Assembly: GCA_964563295.1 (NCBI GenBank)
Contig: CAZLWX010000063.1
Location: 1-21,264, forward strand
From: Chryseosolibacter sp964563295
GTDB lineage: Bacteria; Bacteroidota; Bacteroidia; Cytophagales; Cyclobacteriaceae
Direction of reading: 5' to 3'
Length of the DNA: 21,264 bases
Shown: piece by piece, positions 1 to 7,129 of the stretch
Layout of the letters: the number at the start of each line of letters is the position of its first letter
How positions within the stretch are numbered: position 1 is the first letter of the stretch
Program-made: the position numbers and the translations under genes
Notes under the pieces: model-generated
What the model saw: the letters and a program-made list of their open reading frames with translations, nothing else
What the model was told of the DNA's origin: nothing
Databases searched by the model: none

Positions 1-1078
1 CGAAATTGCTGACCGAACTCACCTCGAGCCATTTATCCTGGGCTCCGGCATAAACCTCCATGTCAAATGTCATCGCTGAATTTACGCCCATGTCGCCTCC
101 ACAAAGCAAAAGCTTGCGATAGGGAAGTTCAAGTTTTTCTAAAAGTCCCTGCACGTATTGACACATTTCGTCGAGGGTCCGGTACGAATCTTCAGGCCGG
201 GTAATCTGAACGATTTCAACTTTATCAAACTGGTGGAGACGGTTCAATCCCCTGACATGGGCACCCCAACTTCCTGCTTCGCGTCTGAAGCATGGGGTAT
301 ACCCCACATTTTTAATCGGCAACTGTTCGTCAGAGAGGATCAGATCGCGATACAGGTTCGTGATAGGTACTTCAGCAGTGGGGATAAGGTAGAGATTGTC
401 AGTGGTGACGTGATACATCTGCCCTTCCTTGTCCGGTAATTGTCCTGTGCCATACCCGGAAGCTTCATTCACCACCACCGGAGGCTGGATCTCGCGGTAG
501 CCTTGCTTTTCGGCCTCATCGAGGAAAAAATTTATCAGCGCCCGCTGAAGTTTGGCGCCCTTGCCTTTGTATACCGGGAAGCCAGCTCCGGTGATTTTAT
601 TTCCCAGGTCGAAATCGATGATGTCGTATTTTTTGATGAGGTCCCAATGTGGCTGGGCATCGGGGTTCAACTGTGGCTTCTTTCCCCATTCGTGAACGGT
701 CTCGTTGTCATCCGGCCCGCCACCGTCCGGCACGCGCTCGTTCGGAACATTCGGGATCGCATACAACAGCGTTTGCAACTCATTTTCAACCTGCTGAAGT
801 GCCGGACCAAGCTTTCCGACCGTCTCTTTAATGGCGGCAGTGCGAGTCTTGAGCGCTTCGGCCTGATCTTTTTTGCCTGATTTCATGAGCGCACCAATCT
901 CGCGGGCAAGCGCGTTGGATTCCGCAAGCAAGGTGTCTTGTTGCTGTTGCGTTTGCCTGCGTTGCTGGTCAAGCGACAGTATGCGTTCTAACGATTCCTC
1001 GATGTTCTTTATCCTTCGTTTTTTCAGTCCAAAGATCACTTTGTCTTTTTGCTCGCGGATCGTGGAAACCTGCAGCAT
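1..1078 (-). CDS. serS: Seryl-tRNA synthetase, 3' part missing at window edge
   Basis: Class II aminoacyl-tRNA synthetase that charges tRNA-Ser in the cytoplasm. Reading the minus strand from the ATG at 1078 gives an unbroken 359-codon frame that runs off the left edge; the family is about 420 residues, so roughly the last 60 are missing. The N-terminal part, starting MLQVSTIREQKDKVIFGLKK, is the charged two-helix coiled-coil arm that binds the long variable arm of tRNA-Ser. The catalytic domain follows, with the GTGQLPDKEGQMY, LIPTAEVP and CFRREAGSWG (motif 2) segments, and the frame leaves the window in the serine-binding stretch KWLEVSSVSNF. Motif 3 is outside. The gene is divergent from rho, with 283 bases between the start codons and a TAnnTTTG box 27 bases before its ATG. 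Several plus-strand open frames lie across it but match nothing and are antisense shadows. Confidence 0.95.
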   Translation of the reverse strand, partial: MLQVSTIREQKDKVIFGLKKRRIKNIEESLERILSLDQQRRQTQQQQDTLLAESNALAREIGALMKSGKKDQAEALKTRTAAIKETVGKLGPALQQVENELQTLLYAIPNVPNERVPDGGGPDDNETVHEWGKKPQLNPDAQPHWDLIKKYDIIDFDLGNKITGAGFPVYKGKGAKLQRALINFFLDEAEKQGYREIQPPVVVNEASGYGTGQLPDKEGQMYHVTTDNLYLIPTAEVPITNLYRDLILSDEQLPIKNVGYTPCFRREAGSWGAHVRGLNRLHQFDKVEIVQITRPEDSYRTLDEMCQYVQGLLEKLELPYRKLLLCGGDMGVNSAMTFDMEVYAGAQDKWLEVSSVSNF

Positions 1079-1105
1079 GCCTTTTATGTTTAATGATGTG
1101 GATTC

Positions 1106-1113
1106 CAAAAGTA
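1106..1113 (-). promoter_or_regulatory. Candidate -7 promoter box of serS
   Basis: The minus strand reads TACTTTTG, an exact match to the Bacteroidota sigma factor -7 consensus TAnnTTTG, ending 27 bases before the serS ATG. No convincing TTG at -33 is visible. The short leader this implies is ordinary for the phylum. Confidence 0.5.
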
Positions 1114-1166
1114 ATTCTATTTGGGAATGCCCGCTCCCCGGTGACCGGAAGAAAATAATTTTATTG

Positions 1167-1198
1167 TTTGATAAATGTCAATTTTTGGGCTATAATTG
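1167..1198 (+). promoter_or_regulatory. Candidate rho promoter (TTTG, N20, TATAATTG)
   Basis: TTTG at 1167-1170 is followed after 20 bases by TATAATTG at 1191-1198. This matches five of the six fixed positions of TAnnTTTG and also resembles a classical -10. It would give a leader of roughly 155 bases before the rho ATG at 1362. A long leader would suit a gene that is often autoregulated, but no fold was recognised in it. The match is imperfect, so the call is tentative. Confidence 0.3.
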
Positions 1199-1361
1199 CA
1201 TCGTCATTCGGCTTTATCCAAGCCCTCTGAATATAATCCGGTACTTTACTTCGAACTTTTTGCTTCACGACTTTCCGTATTGATTATCTGGTTTCAGGCC
1301 AATTTCTGAATAACAATTCACAACGCACACACTCAACAAATTCAATTTTTTTTAAACCAAC

Positions 1362-2321
1362 ATGTATACTATTGATGATCTGAACGTCAGACTTCTTTCT
1401 GAATTGAAGGAAATCGCTGAGGGGATGGGCATTAAAAATGCCAGAAAGCTTTCCAAACAAGATTTAGTCTACAAGATCCTTGACCAACAAGCTGTTTCAG
1501 ACGATCCAGCTCCTGCCTCAAAAAGAGCTTCTGAAGGTGAAGCTGACTCCGAACGAAAAATGCGGCCGCGCAGGCGTGAAAACGTCGCTCCTGCAGTTGC
1601 CAAGAATGACCGCGAACTCTCGTCGGATGAACTCCTAAACTCGATCAACATTGATTTTGATAGTTCGGTCGCCAAGTTCGACAAGGAGGAAGAGAAGGAG
1701 GACTTCGAAAAGCCTGAAGAGCGTCCTCAACCCGAACCACCCGCCCGTGAACCGAGAGAACCTCGGGAAGCACGTAGCGAAGAGCGCCCGCAACCTCAAC
1801 GGTCAATCCGGGATTTTGATGGGGCCATCAGCAATGAAGGCGCCCTGGAGATCATGCAGGATGGCTATGGCTTCCTGAGATCATCTGATTATAATTATCT
1901 CGCCAGCCCGGATGATATCTATGTCTCACCTTCGCAGATTAAGCTTTTTGGCCTTAAGACCGGCGACACAGTCAAAGGACTCATACGGCCTCCCAAAGAG
2001 GGCGAGAAGTACTTTGCTTTGCTGAAGGTAGAATCGGTGAACGGGAAGACCACGGAAGAGATCCGCGACCGGGTTGCATTTGAATACCTCACCCCCTTGT
2101 TTCCTGATGAAAAGCTCAGACTGAGCACCGCGCCGGATAACATGTCAACGCGGATACTGGACTTGTTTGCGCCGATCGGTAAAGGCCAGCGCGGAATGAT
2201 CGTCGCTCAGCCAAAGACCGGTAAGACGGTATTGCTCAAGCAAATTGCAAACGCGATTGCTAAAATCACCCTGAAGTATATCTACTCGTACTCCTCATCG
2301 ACGAACGTCCTGAAGAAGTAA
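1362..2321 (+). CDS. rho: Transcription termination factor Rho, N-terminal part (frameshifted)
   Basis: N-terminal portion of the Rho RNA-dependent ATPase/helicase that ends transcription at factor-dependent sites. Residues 1-45 form the Rho_N helical domain (MYTIDDLNVRLLSELKEI). Residues about 46-150 are a low-complexity insert rich in E, K, R and P, typical of Bacteroidota Rho. Residues 155-230 form the cold-shock-like RNA-binding domain with the DGYGFLRS motif. The Walker A sequence QPKTGKT lies at 283-289. After A300-K301 the frame goes wrong: the last 18 residues are unrelated to Rho, while the adjacent frame (from base 2264) continues with NHPEVYLLVLLIDERPEEV, exactly as the family does. 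The A run at 2262-2265 has four As; five would restore one frame of 522 residues. Either a sequencing/assembly error or a real mutation explains this. The start is the ATG at 1362 and matches the family N-terminus. Confidence 0.93.
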   Translation: MYTIDDLNVRLLSELKEIAEGMGIKNARKLSKQDLVYKILDQQAVSDDPAPASKRASEGEADSERKMRPRRRENVAPAVAKNDRELSSDELLNSINIDFDSSVAKFDKEEEKEDFEKPEERPQPEPPAREPREPREARSEERPQPQRSIRDFDGAISNEGALEIMQDGYGFLRSSDYNYLASPDDIYVSPSQIKLFGLKTGDTVKGLIRPPKEGEKYFALLKVESVNGKTTEEIRDRVAFEYLTPLFPDEKLRLSTAPDNMSTRILDLFAPIGKGQRGMIVAQPKTGKTVLLKQIANAIAKITLKYIYSYSSSTNVLKK

Positions 2322-2326
2322 CCGAC

Positions 2327-2929
2327 ATGGCCCGCAGTGTCAAGGCGGAGGTTATCGCTTCAACGTTTGACGAGCAAGCCGAACGCCACGTCAAGGTAGC
2401 CAGCATCGTACTCGAGAAAGCCAAGCGTATGGTTGAGTGCGGACATGATGTCGTGATCTTGCTTGACTCCATTACCCGTCTCGCCCGTGCATACAATACT
2501 GTAGTACCGTCATCGGGAAAAATTCTTTCCGGTGGTGTGGATGCCAACGCCCTGCATAAACCCAAGCGTTTCTTTGGCGCCGCTCGCAACGTTGAGAACG
2601 GTGGGTCATTGACAATCATTGCCACCGCCCTGATCGACACCGGTTCCAAGATGGACGAAGTGATCTTTGAAGAGTTCAAGGGCACGGGTAACATGGAACT
2701 TGTACTCGACCGCAAGCTTTCGAACAAGCGAATTTACCCCGCGATCGATGTGCCGGCTTCCGGTACACGCCGCGAAGAACTGCTGATGAAAGAAGAGGAG
2801 CTGCAACGTGTGTGGATCCTTCGCAAATACATGTCCGATATGAATTCAAGCGAGGCCATGGAGTTCTTGCTTAGTAAGATGAAAGGAACCCGCAACAACC
2901 AGGAGTTCCTGTTGTCAATGAACGGATAA
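2327..2929 (+). CDS. rho: Transcription termination factor Rho, C-terminal part (frameshifted)
   Basis: The second piece of Rho, in the frame one base behind the first. The ATG at 2327 is only the first methionine of the open piece; homology continues upstream to base 2264 (NHPEVYLLVLLIDERPEEVTD). It carries Walker B (VVILLDSITRLARAYN), the GGVDANALHKPKRFFGAARN segment, the ring-interface and R-loop region (DTGSKMDEVIFEEFKGTGN) and the C-terminal SGTRREELL and WILRKYMSDM stretches. It ends at the normal Rho C-terminus. Nothing else in it is damaged: no further stops, and conservation is uniform. This argues that the single-base lesion is recent or artefactual. Alone, this fragment lacks Walker A and the RNA-binding domain and could not act as Rho. 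Confidence 0.93.
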   Translation: MARSVKAEVIASTFDEQAERHVKVASIVLEKAKRMVECGHDVVILLDSITRLARAYNTVVPSSGKILSGGVDANALHKPKRFFGAARNVENGGSLTIIATALIDTGSKMDEVIFEEFKGTGNMELVLDRKLSNKRIYPAIDVPASGTRREELLMKEEELQRVWILRKYMSDMNSSEAMEFLLSKMKGTRNNQEFLLSMNG

Positions 2930-2951
2930 TAATCGGTCGAATAAAACCCCA

Positions 2952-2983
2952 GGAACGCAGCTTGATGGCTGCGTTCTCTTTTT
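2952..2983 (+). terminator. Intrinsic terminator after rho
   Basis: A perfect nine-base stem GAACGCAGC (2953-2961) and GCTGCGTTC (2968-2976) with a six-base loop TTGATG, extendable by a G-T pair, is followed by TCTTTTT. It lies 23 bases past the rho stop. Its T tract overlaps the stop codon of the convergent helicase gene. On the minus strand the hairpin is followed by CCTGGGGTTTTATT, a weaker signal. Confidence 0.85.
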
Positions 2984-4268
2984 ATCGTCGGTTCGACGCC
3001 CTTCCCTTGCGTTCTTGAAAGGCTCCCTGGAAGGTAGGGTCTTCCTTTTTTTTCTGTCGGTCCATCTCCCGATCCATTTGCATTTTTTCCTCGGGCGTGG
3101 TGGCTTCCAGTTCCACCCGTGACGGCAGCGGTTTTACGGGAATCTTTTCGCGGATAAGTTCTTCGATTTTTTTTACATGGTATTCCTCCGCAGGCGTGGC
3201 CAGCGTGATGGCCTCACCTTGGCGGAAAGCTCTTCCCGTCCTTCCTATACGGTGAACATAATCTTCATAAAGAATTGGTACGTCGAAATTGATCACGTGT
3301 GAAACGCGTTCCACGTCAATGCCGCGCGCGGTTACATCGGTCGACACCAGAACGCGAAGGTTGCCATCCTTAAATTCCCTGACAGCGTTAATACGGGAAT
3401 TCTGTCCCTTGTTGGAGTGGATGACGCGCACAGGGCCGTAACCCTTGCGGTCCAGGAACCTGTATACGTTGTTGGCCACTTCCTTCGTCCTGGTGAAGAC
3501 AATGACACGTTCGAAAGCCTCACCCGAAAAAAGATATTCGAGGAAGTTGATCTTTGTTTTGAGGTTGGGCACGCGATACCATACATGCTGAACTTTGGTT
3601 GAGGGTGTGGCCTGCGGAGTCACTTCGATCTTTAACGGCCTCTCCAGGAATTCATTGGCGAGTCGCTCGACTTTTTCAGGGAATGTTGCCGAGAACAGCA
3701 CGTTCTGTCTTTTTGATGGAATTACTTCGAAGATCCGCCGCAACTGAGGCATGAAGCCCATATCCATCATTCTGTCGGCTTCGTCGATAACAAGTAGCCT
3801 GATTTGTTTGGTCGGAAGATCGCCTCGCAGATATATCTCCATAAAACGACCGGGTGTTGCGATGAGCATATCGACCCCGTTTTGTATGCTCTCTATCTGA
3901 GTTTTTGGTCCCACTCCACCGTAAAGGCATTGTATCCGGAGATCCGTGTATTTTGCCAGCAACGACGCATGCTCGGCGATTTGCACGGCAAGTTCCTTGG
4001 TGGGTGCAAGAACAAGGGCCCGGGGCTGTGTGCCTTGCGCATAATTGAGCTTCACCAGTGCGGGCAGAAGATACGCAGCCGTTTTTCCCGTGCCGGTTTG
4101 CGCAATGCCGATGACTTCCTGGCCTCCCATCACTGCCGGTATCGATCTCACCTGAATTTCAGTGGGCTGTATGAAACCTGCATCCGCAATTGCGCGGAGC
4201 AGCTGAGGATTGAGATTAAAGTTTTCGAAAGCGGTGGCGGCTGACACTTTAAGGCTATTTTTGGGCAA
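2982..4268 (-). CDS. DEAD-box ATP-dependent RNA helicase, RhlE-like
   Basis: ATP-dependent RNA helicase of superfamily 2, probably acting in ribosome assembly or RNA decay. All core motifs are in order (numbered from the TTG start): Q motif around FENFNLNP and PTEIQ, Walker A AQTGTGKT (56-63), PTKELA (89-94), TPGR (138-141), DEAD (162-165), SAT (193-195), ARGID (314-318) and HRIGRTGR (339-346). The basic, lysine- and arginine-rich tail of about 60 residues resembles RhlE proteins. The start is uncertain. The longest frame opens with TTG at 4268, sharing one base with the ATG of the divergent dihydroorotase gene. An in-frame GTG at 4247 would give VSAATAFENF and suits the family better. An in-frame stop just upstream (4281-4283) rules out a longer protein. 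It converges on rho across the rho terminator. Confidence 0.93.
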   Translation of the reverse strand: MPKNSLKVSAATAFENFNLNPQLLRAIADAGFIQPTEIQVRSIPAVMGGQEVIGIAQTGTGKTAAYLLPALVKLNYAQGTQPRALVLAPTKELAVQIAEHASLLAKYTDLRIQCLYGGVGPKTQIESIQNGVDMLIATPGRFMEIYLRGDLPTKQIRLLVIDEADRMMDMGFMPQLRRIFEVIPSKRQNVLFSATFPEKVERLANEFLERPLKIEVTPQATPSTKVQHVWYRVPNLKTKINFLEYLFSGEAFERVIVFTRTKEVANNVYRFLDRKGYGPVRVIHSNKGQNSRINAVREFKDGNLRVLVSTDVTARGIDVERVSHVINFDVPILYEDYVHRIGRTGRAFRQGEAITLATPAEEYHVKKIEELIREKIPVKPLPSRVELEATTPEEKMQMDREMDRQKKKEDPTFQGAFQERKGRASNRR

Positions 4269-5608
4269 TGAAGCGCATTCTCATTACGAACGCAAATATA
4301 GTCAATGAGGGTAGGGTAGCTGAGGGCGATGTGCTGGTACGCGGAGAGCGGATTGAGAAAATCGGCGGGGACCTGTCAGCTGAGCGCGTGGACATTGTCA
4401 TTGACGCCGGAGGGAACCTCCTGCTTCCTGGTGTAATCGATGATCAGGTGCATTTCCGGGAGCCGGGGCTTACGCACAAGGGGACGATCTATTCGGAGTC
4501 GCGCGCGGCGGTCGCCGGGGGTGTCACCAGCTTTATGGAAATGCCCAACACCGTGCCTCCTGTATTCACGCAAGAACTCCTTGAAGACAAATTCCGGATT
4601 GCATCGAGAACCTCGCTCGCAAATCATTCTTTTTTCATAGGCGCCTCCAATAGCAACCTCGATGAGGTCTTGAAGACTGACATTACCCGCGTATGTGGAC
4701 TTAAGATCTTTATGGGATCCTCTACGGGGAATTTATTGGTTGACGATGAAAAGACGCTCGAAGGATTTTTCTCACGCTTTCCATCGTTGATCGCGGCGCA
4801 TTGCGAACACGAGCCGACCATCCGGAAGAATAACGCTGAGTTTAAAGCCCGATATGGAGAAGATGTTCCGATGGAGATGCACCCTGAGATCCGGAGCGAA
4901 GAAGCGTGTTACCGGTCGTCTTCGTTCGCCGTGGCTTTAGCGAAGAGAACCGGTGCACGTTTGCATATCCTTCACATTTCTACCGCCCGCGAACTGGAAC
5001 TATTCGACCAATCGATTCCATTGCGAGAAAAGAAGATTACAGCAGAGGCGTGCCTGCATCATCTCTGGTTCAATGACGGCGACTACAAACGGATGGGCAC
5101 ACTGATCAAGTGGAACCCTGCGATAAAGAAGGAGAGCGACCAGCATGCACTCCTGCAAGGTGTTATTGACGATCAACTGGACGTACTTGCAACCGATCAT
5201 GCGCCGCATACGATCGAAGAAAAAAGCAGGTCGTATTTTCAGGCGCCGTCGGGTGGGCCCCTGGTTCAGCACGCTCTTGTGGGGATGCTCGAATTTTTTC
5301 ATCAAAAGAAAATCGGCATTGAAAAGATCGTTGAGAAGATGGCGCATAACCCTTCAACGCTGTTCGGTATCGTTGATCGTGGTTTTGTTCGCGAAGGCTA
5401 CTTTGCCGATCTCGTTATCGTGAATCCAAACGATCCATGGACGGTTGAAAAGGATAATATACTTGCCAAGTGCGGATGGTCGCCTTTTCAAGGTCACACG
5501 TTCCGGTCGCGGGTAACGCACACCTTGGTTTCGGGACATTTGGCCTATGCCGGGGGTGAGTTCGACGAGTCGGTCATGGGTCAGCGCTTGTTGTTCAACA
5601 GGCGGTGA
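4268..5608 (+). CDS. pyrC: Dihydroorotase (class I, Bacteroidota type)
   Basis: Zinc amidohydrolase that interconverts N-carbamoyl-aspartate and dihydroorotate, third step of pyrimidine synthesis. At 446 residues it has the usual length. Recognisable elements are DDQVHFREPG (58-67), the lysine expected to be carboxylated in GLKIFMGSSTGN (K146), AAHCEHE (H178), LHILHIS (233-236) and ATDHAPH (D310). The first histidine of the usual HxH metal motif is a glutamine (Q60-V-H62). I recall the same DQVHF sequence in other Bacteroidota dihydroorotases, so this looks like a lineage trait, not a defect. The C-terminal CGWSPFQGHTF segment is also typical. No other pyr gene adjoins it. It starts divergently from the helicase gene with essentially no intergenic space, so its promoter must lie inside helicase coding sequence. 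Confidence 0.95.
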   Translation: MKRILITNANIVNEGRVAEGDVLVRGERIEKIGGDLSAERVDIVIDAGGNLLLPGVIDDQVHFREPGLTHKGTIYSESRAAVAGGVTSFMEMPNTVPPVFTQELLEDKFRIASRTSLANHSFFIGASNSNLDEVLKTDITRVCGLKIFMGSSTGNLLVDDEKTLEGFFSRFPSLIAAHCEHEPTIRKNNAEFKARYGEDVPMEMHPEIRSEEACYRSSSFAVALAKRTGARLHILHISTARELELFDQSIPLREKKITAEACLHHLWFNDGDYKRMGTLIKWNPAIKKESDQHALLQGVIDDQLDVLATDHAPHTIEEKSRSYFQAPSGGPLVQHALVGMLEFFHQKKIGIEKIVEKMAHNPSTLFGIVDRGFVREGYFADLVIVNPNDPWTVEKDNILAKCGWSPFQGHTFRSRVTHTLVSGHLAYAGGEFDESVMGQRLLFNRR

Positions 5609-5615
5609 GTCGCTT

Positions 5616-5646
5616 TTTGCATTTTAGTCCAGTCTGGCTAACTTTG
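5616..5646 (+). promoter_or_regulatory. Promoter of tRNA-His (TTTG, N19, TAACTTTG)
   Basis: TTTG (5616-5619), a 19-base spacer and TAACTTTG (5639-5646) match both elements of the Bacteroidota housekeeping promoter. A start about seven bases further on would leave a 5' leader of only about six bases before the tRNA. The -33 element lies just seven bases after the pyrC stop codon. This is the best promoter in the window. Confidence 0.75.
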
Positions 5647-5658
5647 CAGCCTCCAAAC

Positions 5659-5733
5659 GGTGAATGTAGTTCAGTTGGTTAGAACGCCAGATTGTGATTC
5701 TGGAGGTCGCGGGTTCGAGTCCCGTCTTTCACC
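5659..5733 (+). tRNA. tRNA-His (anticodon GTG)
   Basis: Complete cloverleaf. The D arm has stem GTTC/GAAC. The anticodon stem CCAGA/TCTGG encloses loop TTGTGAT with anticodon GTG at 5694-5696. The T arm has stem GCGGG/CCCGT and loop TTCGAGT. The extra 5' G (5659) opposite C73 (5733) is the identity mark of tRNA-His. The CCA end is encoded at 5734-5736. One acceptor pair, position 6-67, is U-U and does not match; the other six pairs plus G-1:C73 are regular. The gene stands alone between pyrC and a hydrolase gene. Confidence 0.95.
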
Positions 5734-5736
5734 CCA

Positions 5737-5898
5737 GTCTTTCCCTTTTTCTGGCATCTTAGTCGTTGCCACTGCCCCCGTCCCGACGGTATTATCCTGA
5801 TTTCACGGCCGATAGGCCGCTGTCGCCGCCTTTCGTACGACCTGACTTCCGATTTCGCGGGGATTTTCTTATCTCAGTAGCCCAAAACAAAATGTGTT
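5737..5898. other. Non-coding gap between tRNA-His and the hydrolase gene
   Basis: The gap opens with a T-rich tail (5738-5750) after the tRNA. It then holds two short GC-rich inverted repeats: CCGTC/GACGG around a two-base centre at 5778-5789, and CGGCC/GGCCG around GATA at 5806-5819. Neither is followed by a T run. I see no open frame and no exact TAnnTTTG box before the hydrolase gene. Confidence 0.4.
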
Positions 5899-6756
5899 AT
5901 GGATCCCCGTATTATCAAACTCTTTGATGAATACACTCATAAGCCGCTTTCGCGGGAGGAATTCATTGGTAAGCTTATCAGACTGACCGGTAGCATGGCA
6001 GCAGCGATGGCTGTCTTGCCAATGCTTGAGGTAAACTATGCGCACGCGGAGACCGTTGCTGTGCAGGACGATCGCATCGACACCGAGCGGGTAACCTATG
6101 CAGGCGATGGCGGAACAATGAAAGCCTATCTGGCAAAGCCGAAAGGTGCAGGGAAATTTGGGTCGGTGGTTGTCATTCACGAGAACCGCGGTCTTAACCC
6201 TCACATCGAGGATGTGACCCGGCGAGTTGCCCTGGCGGGATTCCTGGCACTGGCGCCGGATGCCCTTTCACCGTTAGGGGGTACCCCGTCCGATGCTGAC
6301 GAAGCGCGCGGGATGTTCCAGCAACTTGATTCTGAGAAAACGGTTTCAAATTTCGCAAAGGCGTTTGATTATTTGATCGCGAGGAGTGAGGCCAATGGTA
6401 AGACCGGGTGCGTTGGTTTTTGCTGGGGTGGTGGCATGGTGAACAGCCTTGCCGTCGCTGTCGCGGATCTTGATGCTGCCGTGTCCTTTTACGGGCGCCA
6501 ACCTGAGGCTGCCGACGTGCCGAAAATAAAATGCAAACTTCAGCTTCATTATGGTGGACTGGATGAGCGCATCAACGCGGGGATTCCCGCCTATGAAGAG
6601 GCGTTGAAAAAAGCCGGCGTCGACTATCAGGTTTTTGTCTATGAAAATGCCAACCATGCTTTTCATAACGACACTGCGCCAACCCGATACAACGAAGCTG
6701 CCGCGAAACTTGCGTGGAGCAGAACGATCGATTTTTTTAACAAAAACTTGAAATAA
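5899..6756 (+). CDS. Dienelactone hydrolase family protein, probably exported
   Basis: Alpha/beta hydrolase of the dienelactone hydrolase family, which cleaves lactones and related esters; the natural substrate here is unknown. The catalytic set is intact: HENRG (oxyanion and glutamate region, 94-98), nucleophile C175 in GFCWGGG, D222 in GGLDERIN and H253 in NANHAFHND. At 285 residues it is about 50 longer than the classical enzyme. The extra N-terminus (SREEFIGKLIRLTGSMAAAMAVLPMLE in broken form) has a hydrophobic stretch at about 29-44 ending in AHA-E, which resembles a signal peptide, so a periplasmic location is likely. The arginine pair of a Tat signal is absent. The start ATG at 5899 fits. 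An 84-residue protein follows 41 bases downstream and may share its transcript. Confidence 0.88.
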   Translation: MDPRIIKLFDEYTHKPLSREEFIGKLIRLTGSMAAAMAVLPMLEVNYAHAETVAVQDDRIDTERVTYAGDGGTMKAYLAKPKGAGKFGSVVVIHENRGLNPHIEDVTRRVALAGFLALAPDALSPLGGTPSDADEARGMFQQLDSEKTVSNFAKAFDYLIARSEANGKTGCVGFCWGGGMVNSLAVAVADLDAAVSFYGRQPEAADVPKIKCKLQLHYGGLDERINAGIPAYEEALKKAGVDYQVFVYENANHAFHNDTAPTRYNEAAAKLAWSRTIDFFNKNLK

Positions 6757-6797
6757 GTCAAGATTGATGAGGCCCAAATTTTTCCCTAAGTTTCGTA

Positions 6798-7052
6798 ATG
6801 ATTTCGTGGGGAGAATACAACCGTCTGTCGCTTGATAAGAAGATCAGCGTACTGTATGAACGCGGAACTTTTGTGATGGCCATACGCTACTACACGTACA
6901 AAGTAAACTTGTACTTGTTGGGCAATTTTTACCTCGAAGTATTTGTGAACCATAAACAGGCCTGCATCGAAAAGATCATGTTGCTGGACACCAGACACAC
7001 ACGAATGAAGTTTTACTCCGATCAGATCAAGTTACCAATCGATATCCTTTAG
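6798..7052 (+). CDS. Hypothetical protein of 84 residues, aromatic-rich
   Basis: I do not recognise a named family. The protein is short and soluble-looking, with many tyrosines and phenylalanines in its middle (AIRYYTYKVNLYLLGNFYLE, 28-47), and a basic C-terminal third. It has no cysteine pair, transmembrane helix or signal peptide. Support for a real gene comes from position: it begins 41 bases after the hydrolase stop, a near-match -7 box (TAAGTTTC, 6787-6794) with TTG 20 bases earlier precedes it, and a strong terminator follows 25 bases after its stop. The opposite strand also has an open frame over part of it, but without such context. It could be a small regulatory or adaptor protein; that is a guess. 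Confidence 0.65.
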   Translation: MISWGEYNRLSLDKKISVLYERGTFVMAIRYYTYKVNLYLLGNFYLEVFVNHKQACIEKIMLLDTRHTRMKFYSDQIKLPIDIL

Positions 7053-7071
7053 CCTGGAGAAAGAGACACGA

Positions 7072-7106
7072 AAAGAAAAAGCCCGGTCAACACCGGGCTT
7101 TCTTTA
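7072..7106. terminator. Bidirectional intrinsic terminator
   Basis: A perfect ten-base stem AAAGCCCGGT (7078-7087) and ACCGGGCTTT (7092-7101) with loop CAAC is flanked by an A-rich run on the left (7071-7080) and TTTCTTT on the right. It lies between the convergent 84-residue gene and the membrane zinc-ribbon gene and should serve both strands. Confidence 0.88.
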
Positions 7107-7129
7107 TGGGTAGTTTCTAAATCTTCTTG

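Noticed and set aside
158..1283. Three plus-strand open frames of 93-146 residues across the left end
   Set aside because: They lie antisense to serS, whose minus-strand frame is unbroken and matches the family throughout; their translations show no domain.
2259..2330. Programmed -1 ribosomal frameshift in rho
   Set aside because: The site is GCT AAA ATC with no X XXY YYZ heptamer; slipping back would place the lysine anticodon on TAA, and no other Rho is known to me to need this. A homopolymer indel explains it better.
5806..5819. GC-rich hairpin after tRNA-His as a terminator
   Set aside because: The stem is only five bases and is not followed by a T run on either strand; it is about 70 bases past the tRNA.
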